Shown here piece by piece: positions 34,601 through 42,483 of a stretch of DNA of 64,000 bases. The stretch is taken from NCBI RefSeq assembly GCF_002454115.1, contig NZ_DKIH01000010.1, forward strand, positions 367,172 through 431,171. The letters run 5' to 3'. The stretch comes from Sphingopyxis sp. UBA6723. Its GTDB lineage: Bacteria; Pseudomonadota; Alphaproteobacteria; Sphingomonadales; Sphingomonadaceae. The stretch's first letter is position 1. Every line of letters starts with the position of its first letter. The notes beneath the pieces were generated by a model, which was not told where the DNA came from, did not search any database, and saw nothing but the letters and a program-made list of their open reading frames with translations. Position numbers and translations under genes: made by a program.

Positions 34601-34873
34601 TGTGATGCTCGCCTGGCCGCGCGAGCTGGAACTCGAACTGAAATAGAGCAGCCCGTCGATTCCGGTCAGCTGTTGCTCCAGAATCTGGGTGACACTGTTC
34701 TCGACCGTTTCGGCCGACGCGCCCGGATAGCTGGCGCGGATATTGACCTGCGTGGGGGCGATATCGGGATATTGTTCGATCGGCAGCGCGCGCAGCGCGC
34801 CAAAGCCCGCGAGCATGACGACGATCGCCAGCACCCAGGCAAAGATCGGCCGGTCGATGAAAATGCGGGACAT
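31679..34873 (-). CDS. RND multidrug efflux pump, HAE1 family
   Basis: This 1064-residue inner-membrane protein is an AcrB-type proton-driven exporter. The N-terminus MSRIFIDRPIFAWVLAIVVM, the IEQYPDIAPTQVNIRASYPG block, and the TM4 proton-relay pair in LLVDDAIVVVENVERLMEE are diagnostic. Twelve membrane helices and two large periplasmic loops follow the usual pattern, and the second half has AAKNAILMIEFAEQ. It lies between adaptor and channel genes on one operon. Substrates cannot be read from the sequence. Confidence 0.96.
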   Translation of the reverse strand: MSRIFIDRPIFAWVLAIVVMLAGFGALRALPIEQYPDIAPTQVNIRASYPGASAETVENSVTQILEQQLTGIDGLLYFSSSSSSRGQASITAIFDKGTDPDIAQVQVQNKIESAVSRLPQQVQQQGVRVSKSNSDTLLIVSVYDKTRTRNNYDVSDYLTTNIQDPLSRVEGVGDVNIFGSPRAMRIWLNPQRLAAVSLMPGDVISAITAQNSEVAAGEVGGLPSPQGQLLTATVTAQSRLQTPEQFQNIILKTQPDGSAVRIRDVARVEIGAESYGSVGRLNRQPSSGMAISLSPGADALATVERVKARMTELAQNMPDGLDYAYINDTTTFIKLSVSEVQKALFEAILLVIIVMFVFLQSWRATLIPAIAVPVVLLGTFAIFYLAGFSINTLTLFGLVLAIGLLVDDAIVVVENVERLMEENPGMSAREATIQSMKELQVALIAIGLVLSAVFLPMAFFGGSTGVIYRQFSITIVSAMVLSVLVALILSPALTSTLLKPRDHGTPPPPRFPRANAAMTRAKTWFNTSFERTTNRYVGSVERVVDRKWRFLGLYLIILVLLAFMFLRLPSGFLPGEDQGRVQIQFRLPAGATQERTLEVRDAIEDHMLSAEKANIESLFLNAGGGGGGASGQNTGQGFVNLAHWDDRPGKENSADAIAERTRQAFAGLRDAQVFALVPGAVRGLGDTSGFTMQFQNRSGMTREEFAAARDRLIAAANANPKLTSVRLSDLPDLATLKIDVDTQRLTAYGLTNADVNNTLSTAWGGRYVNDFIDEGRVKRVYVQGDAPYRSKPEDLSQWYVRSADGEMSPFSAFSQISWSTTPSTTSRFQSVPAFEISGQPTAGTSSGEAMDEIAALAAEIPGTSVAWSGASYQERLSSGQAPLLYALSLLVVFLCLAALYESWSIPVAVLLVIPLGLVGAVFAVTLRGLENDVYLQIGLLTTMGLAAKNAILMIEFAEQEERKGKRVIEAAITAARIRLRPILMTSFAFIFGVLPLALASGAGANSRIAIGTSVIGGMLTATLLAIFFIPLFFVLVRRGVRDGIAAVRRRYGKGKTDGAAGVPA

Positions 34874-34879
34874 GAGGGG

Positions 34880-36064
34880 CTATTTACTCTTTTCTGCTGG
34901 CTGGCCCGCCGGGGGAGCCCCCACCCGCTGCGGACTGCTCGCCGGAACCGGGCGAATGTCGGCGCCGTCGCGAAGATTGCCGACCCCCTGCGTGATCACA
35001 CGGTCGCCTGCGCGCAGACCCTCGGTGACGATCCAGCTGCCGCCAACCGTCCGCGACGTCGCGATCTTGCGGCGCACCGCCTTGTTGTTCTGGCCCGCCA
35101 GATAGACAAAGGCCGATCCGTCGAAATCGCGCTGTACCGCGGGTTGCGGCACCAGAATTGCGGTCGGATCGATCGCCTGCTCGAACATCGCGGTCACGAA
35201 CATACCGGGCAGCAACAGACCGTTGGGATTGGGGAAACGCGCGCGCAGAGTCACGGTCCCCGTCGCTTCATTGACCGTCATTTCGGAAAATTCGACCGTC
35301 CCGGTCAAGCCATAGGCGCTGCCGTCCTCGAGCCGCAGCCGCACCGCGGCGCTGCCCTGCGACACGCCGCCGCTGGCAATCGCCTGGCGCAGCGTTATCA
35401 GCTCAGCGCTCGACTGCTGCATGTCGACATACATCGGGTCGATGCGCTGGATCGTGGTCAGCGGCGTCGCCTGGCTGGCGCTGACGAGCGCGCCGGGGGT
35501 GGCCAGGCTGCGGCCGATGCGCCCGCTGATCGGGGCAGTGATCGTCGCATAACGCAAGGTGATGCGCGCGGTTTCGAGCGCGGCATTGTTCTGCGCGACT
35601 GCGGCGCGCGCGACGCGGGCTTCGGCCACCGCATCGGTATAATCCTGTTCGGCGATTGCCTGCATCTTGGCGAGCGGCGCGAAGCGGCGGACGCGTTCGT
35701 CGGCGGCCTGGGCGCTGGCGCGCGCGCTGGCGAGGTTGGCGGCGGCCTGATCGACCGCGGCCTGATAGAGGCTGGCATCGATCTGGTAGAGCGGCTGACC
35801 TGCACGCACGAACCCGCCTTCGGTGAACAGACGACGGCGGATCAGGCCGTTCACCTGCGGCCGCACTTCGCTGGTTTCGAACGCCACGGTGCGGCCGCCG
35901 AGCGACGTGGTGACCGGCACGGGCTCCACCTTTACCACGACAAAGCCGACCTGCGGGGCGCCGCGACCGTTCTTGCTTTCGTCTTCCTGCCCCGAGCAGG
36001 CGCCCAGCGACAGGGTCGCGGCGCACAATGCTCCGGCCAGCAGCAGCGACCTTTTCTTCGGCAT
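34880..36064 (-). CDS. RND efflux periplasmic adaptor (membrane fusion) lipoprotein
   Basis: This 394-residue adaptor connects the pump to the outer-membrane channel. The start ATG at 36064 is followed by a signal peptide with lipobox LGAC. Family marks are the hairpin region QPLYQIDASLYQAAVDQAAA, the lipoyl part ATITAPISGRIGRSLATPGA, and LPGMFVTAMFEQAIDPTAIL-like beta-barrel sequence. Longer upstream reading frame lies across the intergenic region and is not credible. It is the first gene of the efflux operon, six bases before the pump gene. Confidence 0.94.
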   Translation of the reverse strand: MPKKRSLLLAGALCAATLSLGACSGQEDESKNGRGAPQVGFVVVKVEPVPVTTSLGGRTVAFETSEVRPQVNGLIRRRLFTEGGFVRAGQPLYQIDASLYQAAVDQAAANLASARASAQAADERVRRFAPLAKMQAIAEQDYTDAVAEARVARAAVAQNNAALETARITLRYATITAPISGRIGRSLATPGALVSASQATPLTTIQRIDPMYVDMQQSSAELITLRQAIASGGVSQGSAAVRLRLEDGSAYGLTGTVEFSEMTVNEATGTVTLRARFPNPNGLLLPGMFVTAMFEQAIDPTAILVPQPAVQRDFDGSAFVYLAGQNNKAVRRKIATSRTVGGSWIVTEGLRAGDRVITQGVGNLRDGADIRPVPASSPQRVGAPPAGQPAEKSK

Positions 36065-36127
36065 AATGGTTATTCTCGTATCGGCGCGCCGCTCGGCGGG
36101 GGAGGAATCGCGCCTATTCAACCGATT

Positions 36128-36180
36128 GAATTGTCGCTGGCAAGCGCAATGCGGGATTTGCGACAATTTACGACAATTTT
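36128..36180 (-). promoter_or_regulatory. Repeated CGACAATT sites upstream of the efflux operon
   Basis: CGACAATTT occurs twice in tandem at 36161 and 36171, ten bases apart, and a third CGACAATT lies in opposite orientation at 36129-36136. On the minus strand the tandem reads ATTGTCGTAA then ATTGTCGCAA. The arrangement looks like a binding site for a response regulator or dimeric repressor controlling the efflux operon; the protein is not identifiable from the window. Confidence 0.4.
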
Positions 36181-36233
36181 CTGAATCGGATGGACATGGA
36201 GCGATCACCGATCCGGGACGGATGGGCCGCTCG

Positions 36234-37118
36234 CTATGCCGATACCAACAACCCCCGGTTCTCGCGCACCTCGGCATCCAGCCAGTCGATGAACGCCCGG
36301 ACGCGCGGTTGTTGCGCAACGTCGCGGTGGAGTGCGAGCCAGAAACTGCGCGCGATGGCCTGCCCGGGCCGCACCCGCACCAGCGCTGGATCATGGGCGG
36401 CAAGGAAGCAGGGAAGCACGCCTACCCCCGCGCCGCCCGCGATCATCTGCCGCTGCGCCAAAATGCTCGACGACCGGATCGTCGCGCGCAGCCCCGGTTC
36501 GATTTCGCCCAGATAGTCGAGTTCGGGCGCGTACAATATGTCGGGCATATAACCGATCACGGGGATGTCGGCCCGCGACAGCGGCGTGGTCGCGGCGGCA
36601 TCCTGCCAGTCGCGGCGGTCGGCAGGGGCATAGAGGCCAAGGCTGTAATCCGACAGCTTGCGCGTGATCAGCGGCCCCTTGCGCGGGCGCGCCAGCAGCA
36701 CCGCCATATCGGCTTCGCGCCGCGACGGGTTCAAAAAGCCCGAAGAGGCAACCAGATCGATCTCGAGTTCGGGATGTGCGGCGGTAAATCGCGCGAGGCG
36801 CGGCGCGATGAAGCTGCCCCCGAATCCTTCCGATACGCTGACCCGCAACTGTCCCGACAATCCCGCGCCGCTCTCGGCCATATGGATGCGCGCCGCCGCC
36901 GCGGCCATCGCTTCGGCATGCGGGACCAGCGCGCGCCCGGCGGCGGTCGGAATGAAACCGCTCGGCGCACGTTCGAACAATGTCTGTTGCAACGCGCCTT
37001 CCAGCGCGCTCACCCTGCGGCTGACCGTCGTGGCGTCGAGGTGCAGCGCCTGCGCGGCGCGCGCGACCGTCCCTTGGCGGGCGACGGTCAGGAAAATTTG
37101 CAGGTTATCCCAATCCAT
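36234..37118 (-). CDS. LysR-family transcriptional regulator
   Basis: This 294-residue protein has the LysR N-terminal helix-turn-helix (MDWDNLQIFLTVARQGTVAR, then AAQALHLDATTVSRRVSALE) and a C-terminal effector-binding domain with RADIPVIGYMPDILY and IRSSSILAQRQMIAGGAGVG. I chose the ATG at 37118; a TTG nine bases earlier is in frame. It is divergent from mmsA, with 97 bases between them holding LysR-type inverted repeats, so it is a candidate regulator of the valine genes and of itself. Confidence 0.9.
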   Translation of the reverse strand: MDWDNLQIFLTVARQGTVARAAQALHLDATTVSRRVSALEGALQQTLFERAPSGFIPTAAGRALVPHAEAMAAAAARIHMAESGAGLSGQLRVSVSEGFGGSFIAPRLARFTAAHPELEIDLVASSGFLNPSRREADMAVLLARPRKGPLITRKLSDYSLGLYAPADRRDWQDAAATTPLSRADIPVIGYMPDILYAPELDYLGEIEPGLRATIRSSSILAQRQMIAGGAGVGVLPCFLAAHDPALVRVRPGQAIARSFWLALHRDVAQQPRVRAFIDWLDAEVRENRGLLVSA

Positions 37119-37119
37119 G

Positions 37120-37137
37120 ACCTGCAAATATGCAGGT
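37120..37137. promoter_or_regulatory. LysR-type inverted repeat between regulator and mmsA
   Basis: ACCTGCA, four bases, TGCAGGT: a perfect 7-bp inverted repeat immediately before the LysR start codon. A further TTTGCAGGTTAT copy of the half-site is at about 37097-37108 inside the regulator gene, and TTGCTGCAA and CTTGCAAA follow at 37140-37165. This looks like an autoregulatory and divergent control region. Confidence 0.5.
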
Positions 37138-37215
37138 TATTGCTGCAAGTCTATCCCTTGCAAATCGCGCCCACATCGTCTGTTGCAACGGCAACCAGAA
37201 ACGGGAGACTCGACC

Positions 37216-38709
37216 ATGCGACAGATTGATCACCATATCGTCGGCGGAGCCGGTGGCAGCGCCCGTCAGGGCGACGTGTTCGACCCCAATAATGGCAGCG
37301 TGCAGGCGCAGGTTGCACTGGGCGATGCCGCGCTGCTCGATCGTGTCGTCGCGGCGGCCAAGGCCGCGCAGCCTGCCTGGGCGGCAACGAACCCGCAGCG
37401 CCGCGCGCGTGTGATGTTCGAGTTCAAGCGCCTCGTCGAAGCCAATATGGACGCGCTCGCGCACATGCTGTCGAGCGAGCATGGCAAGGTGATCGCCGAT
37501 TCGAAAGGCGATATTCAGCGCGGCCTCGAAGTCATCGAATTCTGTTGCGGCATCCCGCATGTGCTCAAGGGCGAATATACGCAGGGCGCCGGCCCCGGCA
37601 TCGACGTCTATTCGATGCGCCAGCCGATCGGCATCGGCGCGGGCATCACCCCGTTCAACTTCCCCGCGATGATCCCGCTGTGGATGTCGGGCGTCGCGAT
37701 CGCGACGGGCAATGCGTTCATCATCAAGCCGAGCGAGCGCGACCCCTCGGTCCCCGTCCGCCTCGCCGAACTTTTCCGCGAAGCGGGCTTGCCCGAGGGG
37801 ATCTGCCAGGTCGTCCATGGCGACAAGGAAATGGTCGATGCCATCCTCGACCATCCCGACATCGGCGCGGTCAGCTTCGTCGGCTCGTCGGACATTGCGC
37901 ATTATGTCTACAACCGCGGCGTCGCCAACGGCAAGCGTGTGCAGGCGATGGGCGGCGCCAAGAACCACGGCATCGTCATGCCCGACGCCGACCTCGATCA
38001 GGTGGTCAATGACCTGACCGGCGCGGCCTTCGGCTCGGCGGGCGAACGCTGCATGGCGCTGCCCGTTGTCGTCCCGGTCGGCGACGACACCGCCAATCGC
38101 CTCCGCGAAAAGCTGATCCCCGCGATTGCGGCGCTGCGCGTCGGCGTATCGACCGATGCCGAGGCGCATTACGGCCCGGTGGTGACGCAGGCGCACAAGG
38201 AAAAGGTCGAAGGCTGGATCCAGAAATGTGCCGACGAGGGCGCCGAGCTGGTCGTCGACGGCCGCGGCTTCAGCCTTCAAGGCCACGAAAAGGGCTTCTT
38301 CATCGGCCCGACGCTGTTCGACCATGTCACCACCGACATGGAAAGCTACAAGGAAGAAATCTTCGGCCCGGTGCTCCAGATCGTCCGCGCCCCCGATTTC
38401 GAAACCGCGCTCGCGCTGCCCAGCAAGCACCAATATGGCAACGGCGTCGCCATCTTCACCCGCAACGGCCACGCCGCGCGCGAATTTGCGGCGCGGGTCA
38501 ATGTCGGCATGGTCGGCATCAACGTGCCGATCCCGGTCCCCGTCGCTTATCACAGCTTCGGCGGCTGGAAGCGCTCAGCCTTCGGCGACACCAACCAGCA
38601 TGGCATGGAAGGGGTGAAATTCTGGACCAAGGTCAAGACGATCACCCAGCGCTGGCCCGACGGATCGCCCGACGGCGGCAATGCGTTCGTCATCCCGACA
38701 ATGGGTTGA
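37216..38709 (+). CDS. mmsA: CoA-acylating methylmalonate-semialdehyde dehydrogenase
   Basis: MmsA (497 aa) converts methylmalonate semialdehyde to propionyl-CoA with NAD+ and CoA, the last step of valine breakdown. Aldehyde dehydrogenase motifs are ITPFNFPAMIPLWM near 145-157, KPSERDPSVP near 171, and the catalytic Cys279 in FGSAGERCMAL. The C-terminal VPVAYHSFGGWKRSAFGD block is typical of MmsA. GGGAGA precedes the ATG at 37216. It is followed by other valine-pathway genes on the same strand. Confidence 0.95.
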   Translation: MRQIDHHIVGGAGGSARQGDVFDPNNGSVQAQVALGDAALLDRVVAAAKAAQPAWAATNPQRRARVMFEFKRLVEANMDALAHMLSSEHGKVIADSKGDIQRGLEVIEFCCGIPHVLKGEYTQGAGPGIDVYSMRQPIGIGAGITPFNFPAMIPLWMSGVAIATGNAFIIKPSERDPSVPVRLAELFREAGLPEGICQVVHGDKEMVDAILDHPDIGAVSFVGSSDIAHYVYNRGVANGKRVQAMGGAKNHGIVMPDADLDQVVNDLTGAAFGSAGERCMALPVVVPVGDDTANRLREKLIPAIAALRVGVSTDAEAHYGPVVTQAHKEKVEGWIQKCADEGAELVVDGRGFSLQGHEKGFFIGPTLFDHVTTDMESYKEEIFGPVLQIVRAPDFETALALPSKHQYGNGVAIFTRNGHAAREFAARVNVGMVGINVPIPVPVAYHSFGGWKRSAFGDTNQHGMEGVKFWTKVKTITQRWPDGSPDGGNAFVIPTMG

Positions 38710-38773
38710 TCGGGCGCATTGCATGAAACCGGCATTGGCTATCGCGCATTTTTCTTCGCCAAGGAGAGAGACG

Positions 38774-39298
38774 ATGATGCGATGGACGATGCCTGCCGCC
38801 CTGTTGATGCTCGCCGCGTGCAGCGGCGGGCAGGATAAATCACAGCCCGACGACACAGCAGCGAACAGATCGGTGCAAGAAACCGAGCGCGCCGACCCTG
38901 CTGCCACGACGGTCGATTCCGACATGTCTGAAGCAGCGGAAGAATCGGCCGTGAAACCCGAGCCTCAAACTGCCGCCGACGGCCAGACGATCCCGGCCTC
39001 GATCCGCGGTCGTTGGGCGCTGAAACCCGCCGATTGCGCCGCGAAGAAAGGCACCGACCTCACCGCGCTGACGATCGACGCGACCAACTTGCGCTTTTAC
39101 GAATCGCACGGCGAACTCGCGCGCGTCCGCATCAGCGAACCGGGCCGCATCGACGCCGACTATAAATTCAGCGGCGAAGGCGCGACTTGGGATCGCCGGA
39201 TGCAGCTCGACCTCGCCGACGGCGGCAAGACGCTCGTTCGCCGCGATCAGGGCGAGGGTGCCGCCGCCGGTCCGATGCGCTATACGCGCTGCACCTGA
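38774..39298 (+). CDS. Hypothetical lipoprotein
   Basis: This 174-residue protein has a short signal peptide with lipobox LAAC (Cys near residue 16), an acidic Ser/Thr/Ala linker of about 60 residues, and a globular C-terminal part starting ASIRGRWALKPADCAAKKGT, with a conserved-looking RVRISEPGRIDADYKFSGEG. I do not recognise a named family. AAGGAG lies seven bases before the ATG at 38774. It follows mmsA on the same strand but has no obvious role in valine catabolism. Confidence 0.75.
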   Translation: MMRWTMPAALLMLAACSGGQDKSQPDDTAANRSVQETERADPAATTVDSDMSEAAEESAVKPEPQTAADGQTIPASIRGRWALKPADCAAKKGTDLTALTIDATNLRFYESHGELARVRISEPGRIDADYKFSGEGATWDRRMQLDLADGGKTLVRRDQGEGAAAGPMRYTRCT

Positions 39299-39318
39299 TG
39301 GTTTTGAAAGGGAGACTC

Positions 39319-39621
39319 ATGTTGGACATTCGCTTGCTTGCCATGGCCGCCGCGCTGCCACTCGCCGCTTGCACCCAGGAACGGCCGCCCGAATCGACCC
39401 CGACGCCGCCAGCGGAAATGATGTGCAAGGCTGACGCGGCACAAAGCTATATCGGCCAGACGGCAACGCCCGACCTCGGCGGCGCGATCGTCAAGGCCAC
39501 CGGTGCGCGCACGCTGCGCTGGGGGCCGCCGCGCTCGGCAATGACGATGGATTATCGTCAGGACCGGGTGAACGTCATGTACGACGACGCTTACAAGATC
39601 ACGCAGGTCACCTGTGGCTGA
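39319..39621 (+). CDS. Peptidase inhibitor I78-like lipoprotein
   Basis: This 100-residue protein has a signal peptide with lipobox LAAC and then the pattern of the I78 inhibitor family: CKADAAQSYIGQTATPD, ARTLRWGPP, MDYRQDRVNVMYDD and a terminal ITQVTCG. The family is known from small inhibitors of serine peptidases; that function is inferred here. Start ATG at 39319 has AAGGGAG upstream. It overlaps the RidA-like gene by eight bases. Confidence 0.78.
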   Translation: MLDIRLLAMAAALPLAACTQERPPESTPTPPAEMMCKADAAQSYIGQTATPDLGGAIVKATGARTLRWGPPRSAMTMDYRQDRVNVMYDDAYKITQVTCG

Positions 39622-40012
39622 TTCCAGTCGTCGCAATCACAGCTCGGCGTCTCCCTTCGAACCGATCTACGGCTACAGCCGCGCGGTTCGCGTTGGCAAC
39701 CGCATTGATGTCGCGGGCTGCGCACCGATCGAAGCCGACGGGACATCGACCGTCGGCGACGCAGGGGTGCAGGCGGCGCGCTGCCTGACCATCATCCGCG
39801 AGGCATTGGAGGCGCTCGGCGCTAGCCCCGCCGATGTCGTGCGCACGCGCATGTACATCACCGATGCCGCCGACGCCGATCTTGTCGGGCGCGCGCATGG
39901 GGCGGTGTTCGGAGACATTCGCCCCGCATCGACGATGCTCGTCATCCCGGCGCTGATCCGCCCCGAGTGGAAAGTCGAAATCGAAGCTGAAGCCATCCTC
40001 ATCGAGAAATGA
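39614..40012 (+). CDS. RidA/YjgF-family protein
   Basis: This 132-residue protein belongs to the RidA family of small trimeric deaminases and related proteins. Marks are IYGYSRAVRVGNRIDVAGCA, QAARCLTIIREALEALGASP, DVVRTRMYITD and the C-terminal ASTMLVIPALIRPEWKVEIE. RidA proteins often remove reactive enamine or imine intermediates of amino-acid metabolism, which would suit a valine locus. The GTG start overlaps the preceding gene, and its stop overlaps the acyl-CoA dehydrogenase start by four bases. Confidence 0.88.
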   Translation: MADSSRRNHSSASPFEPIYGYSRAVRVGNRIDVAGCAPIEADGTSTVGDAGVQAARCLTIIREALEALGASPADVVRTRMYITDAADADLVGRAHGAVFGDIRPASTMLVIPALIRPEWKVEIEAEAILIEK

Positions 40013-41160
40013 CCATGACCGACCAGTTCCAGCTTACCGACGACCAGCTCGCCATTCAGGATATGGCGCGCAAATTCACCGCCGATGCCATTACGCCCTT
40101 TGCCGCCGAATGGGACGAGAAAGCGCATTTCCCGCGCGACGTGATCAAACAGGCCGCCGAACTCGGCTTTGCTGCAATTTATGTGAGCGAGGAATCGGGC
40201 GGCATCGGTCTTGGCCGATTGGAAGCCGCGCTGATCATGGAAGCCATGGCCTATGGCTGCCCTGCGACGAGCGCCTTCATTTCGATCCATAATATGGCGG
40301 CCTGGATGATCGACTGCTTCGGCAGCGCCGAGGTGAAGGCGAAATTCCTGCCCGGCCTCGTCACGATGGAGCAGATCGCGAGCTATTGCCTCACCGAGCC
40401 GGGCAGCGGGTCCGACGCCGCGGCGTTAAAGACGAGCGCGCGGCTGGAAGGCGATTATTATGTCGTCAATGGCACCAAGCAATTCATCTCGGGCGCCGGG
40501 GTCAACGACATCTATGTCACGATGGTCCGCACCGGCGGGCCGGGTCCAAAGGGGATCAGCTGCCTGGTCATCGAAAAGGACATGCCGGGGGTCAGCTTTG
40601 GCGCCAAGGAGCGCAAGCTTGGCTGGAACGCCTCGCCGACCGCGGCGGTGATCTTCGACAATGTGAAGGTGCCGGTCGAAAACCGCGTCGGCGCCGAGGG
40701 CGACGGCTTCCGCTTTGCGATGGCGGGGCTCGACGGCGGCCGCCTCAATATCGGCGCCTGCTCGCTCGGCGGCGCGCAGCGCTGTCTCGACGAAGCGGTC
40801 GCTTATACCAAGGATCGCCAGCAGTTCGGGCAGCCGATCGCCGATTTCCAGAACACCCAGTTCATGCTGGCCGACATGGCGACCGACCTCGAAGCTGCGC
40901 GTGCGCTGCTCTACATGGCGGCGGCCAAAGTCACGGCCAACGCCCCCGACAAATCGCGTTTCTCCGCGATGGCGAAACGGCTCGCGACCGATAGCAGCAG
41001 CAAGATCGTCAACGACGCGCTGCAATTGTTCGGCGGCTATGGCTATTTGAAGGATTATCCGATCGAGCGCTTCTGGCGCGACCTGCGCGTTCATTCAATC
41101 CTCGAGGGGACCAATCAGGTGATGCGGATGATCATCGGAAGGGATCTGCTGCGCCAATGA
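40009..41160 (+). CDS. Acyl-CoA dehydrogenase, probably isobutyryl-CoA dehydrogenase
   Basis: This 383-residue flavoprotein dehydrogenates a short branched acyl-CoA. It has AYGCPATSAFISIHNMAAWM, the FAD/substrate signature ASYCLTEPGSGSDAAALKTS, ERKLGWNASPTAAVIFDNV, and catalytic base Glu366 in SILEGTNQVMRM. Residues and context fit isobutyryl-CoA dehydrogenase, which makes methacrylyl-CoA for the hydratase encoded downstream. Substrate choice is inferred from its neighbours. Confidence 0.92.
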   Translation: MTMTDQFQLTDDQLAIQDMARKFTADAITPFAAEWDEKAHFPRDVIKQAAELGFAAIYVSEESGGIGLGRLEAALIMEAMAYGCPATSAFISIHNMAAWMIDCFGSAEVKAKFLPGLVTMEQIASYCLTEPGSGSDAAALKTSARLEGDYYVVNGTKQFISGAGVNDIYVTMVRTGGPGPKGISCLVIEKDMPGVSFGAKERKLGWNASPTAAVIFDNVKVPVENRVGAEGDGFRFAMAGLDGGRLNIGACSLGGAQRCLDEAVAYTKDRQQFGQPIADFQNTQFMLADMATDLEAARALLYMAAAKVTANAPDKSRFSAMAKRLATDSSSKIVNDALQLFGGYGYLKDYPIERFWRDLRVHSILEGTNQVMRMIIGRDLLRQ

Positions 41161-41166
41161 TTTTTA

Positions 41167-41328
41167 CCCCTCTCCCGTCGGGAGAGGGTTGCGAAGACTT
41201 GCGAGCTTGCTCGCTAGTCGAAGCTGGGTGAGGGGTGGTGTGCTATCGATACGGCGGATCCCCTCATCCAACTCCGCCTAACCGGCAAGCCGGTAAGGCT
41301 TCATATCCTTCTCCCGACGGGAGAAGGT
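41167..41328. repeat. Palindromic repeat, family A, copy 1 (two-half form)
   Basis: This element fills the gap after the isobutyryl-CoA dehydrogenase gene. Outer hairpins are CCCTCTCCCGTCGGGAGAGGG at 41168-41188 and a CCTTCTCCCG hairpin at 41307-41327. Each half contains an inner hairpin: GCGAGCTTGCTCGC at 41201-41214 flanked by GACTT and TAGTC, and on the other strand ACCGGCTTGCCGGT at 41281-41294 flanked by GCCTT and TAGGC. The halves form one large imperfect inverted repeat. Confidence 0.88.
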
Positions 41329-41341
41329 TTTGAGAGGTTGT

Positions 41342-42388
41342 ATGACCGAAGACATTGTCATCTCGACCGACGGCCGCAGCGGCCGCCTGTCGCTCAATCG
41401 CCCGAAGGCGCTCCACGCGCTCAACCTCGCGATGTGCGAAGCGATGATCGACGCGCTCATCAAATGGCGCGACGACGACGCCATCGAAGCGGTGATCATC
41501 GACCATAGCGAAGGCCGTGGTTTCTGCGCGGGTGGCGACATTCGCATGCTTGCGGATAGCGGCGCCAAGGACGGCACGGAAGCGCGTCAATTCTTCCACA
41601 CCGAATATCGCCTCAACCACCTGCTCTTCACCTATCCCAAGCCCATTGTCGCCTTCATGGACGGCATCACCATGGGCGGCGGGGTCGGCATTTCGCAGCC
41701 GGCGAAATATCGCGTCGCGACCGAGCATACCCGCTTTGCGATGCCCGAAACCGGGATCGGCCTGTTCCCCGATGTCGGCGGCGGCTGGTACCTGCCGCGG
41801 CTCGAAGGCCGCGTCGGGGTGTTCCTCGCGCTCACTGGCGCGCGGCTCGACGGCGCCGAATCTTTGGCACTCGGCCTCGCGACCCATTATCTGCCGTCCG
41901 AAAAGCTCGATGACGCAAAGGCGCGCATCGCCGCACACCCCGACCGCATCGGCGGGATCCTGGGTGAGCTGTCGGTCACCGCGCCGCCTGCGGCGATCAC
42001 CCAGCATATCGACAAGATCAACCGGCTGTTCGCCAGCGACACCTATGAGGAGATCCTCGCCGCGCTCGAAGCCGATGGCGGCGAATGGGCGTTGAAGGAG
42101 CTGGCGGCATTGCACAGCAAATCGCCGCAGACGTGCAAGGTCGCGCTGCGCCAGCTGAAGGAAGGCGGCGAGATGCACGACTTTGCGGCGCAGATGACAC
42201 AGGAATATGCAATCGGCAGCCGCGTCGTTCAGATGCACGACTTCCTCGAAGGCGTGCGCGCGCTGATTATCGACAAGGACAACAGTCCGAAATGGGATCC
42301 GGCCAAACCCGAAGCGGTGACCGAGGACTGGATCGACGCAATCTTTGCGCCGCTGCCTGATGATGAGAAATGGACGCCGCTCAATTAG
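41342..42388 (+). CDS. 3-hydroxyisobutyryl-CoA hydrolase
   Basis: This 348-residue crotonase-fold enzyme hydrolyses 3-hydroxyisobutyryl-CoA to the free acid, a step special to valine breakdown. It has GRGFCAGGDIRML near 58-70, MDGITMGGGVGIS near 106-118, and FAMPETGIGLFPDVGGGWYL with Glu136 and Asp144 matching the catalytic pair of human HIBCH. The length is greater than that of hydratases and typical for the hydrolase. It lies between two repeat elements. Confidence 0.93.
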   Translation: MTEDIVISTDGRSGRLSLNRPKALHALNLAMCEAMIDALIKWRDDDAIEAVIIDHSEGRGFCAGGDIRMLADSGAKDGTEARQFFHTEYRLNHLLFTYPKPIVAFMDGITMGGGVGISQPAKYRVATEHTRFAMPETGIGLFPDVGGGWYLPRLEGRVGVFLALTGARLDGAESLALGLATHYLPSEKLDDAKARIAAHPDRIGGILGELSVTAPPAAITQHIDKINRLFASDTYEEILAALEADGGEWALKELAALHSKSPQTCKVALRQLKEGGEMHDFAAQMTQEYAIGSRVVQMHDFLEGVRALIIDKDNSPKWDPAKPEAVTEDWIDAIFAPLPDDEKWTPLN

Positions 42389-42392
42389 CTTC

Positions 42393-42462
42393 GTCACCCC
42401 GGACTTGATCCGGGGTCCATTCGGCCCCGTCGGAATGGATGCCGGATCAAGTCCGGCATGAC
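42393..42462. repeat. Palindromic repeat, family D, copy 2
   Basis: Seventy bases between the hydrolase and hydratase genes, with ends GTCACCCCGG and CCGGCATGAC and hairpins around CCCCGGACTTGATCCGGGG and GCCGGATCAAGTCCGGC. It is the mirror arrangement of the copy at 30171-30240. Confidence 0.85.
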
Positions 42463-42483
42463 GATTTTCAGGAGATCATTGGA

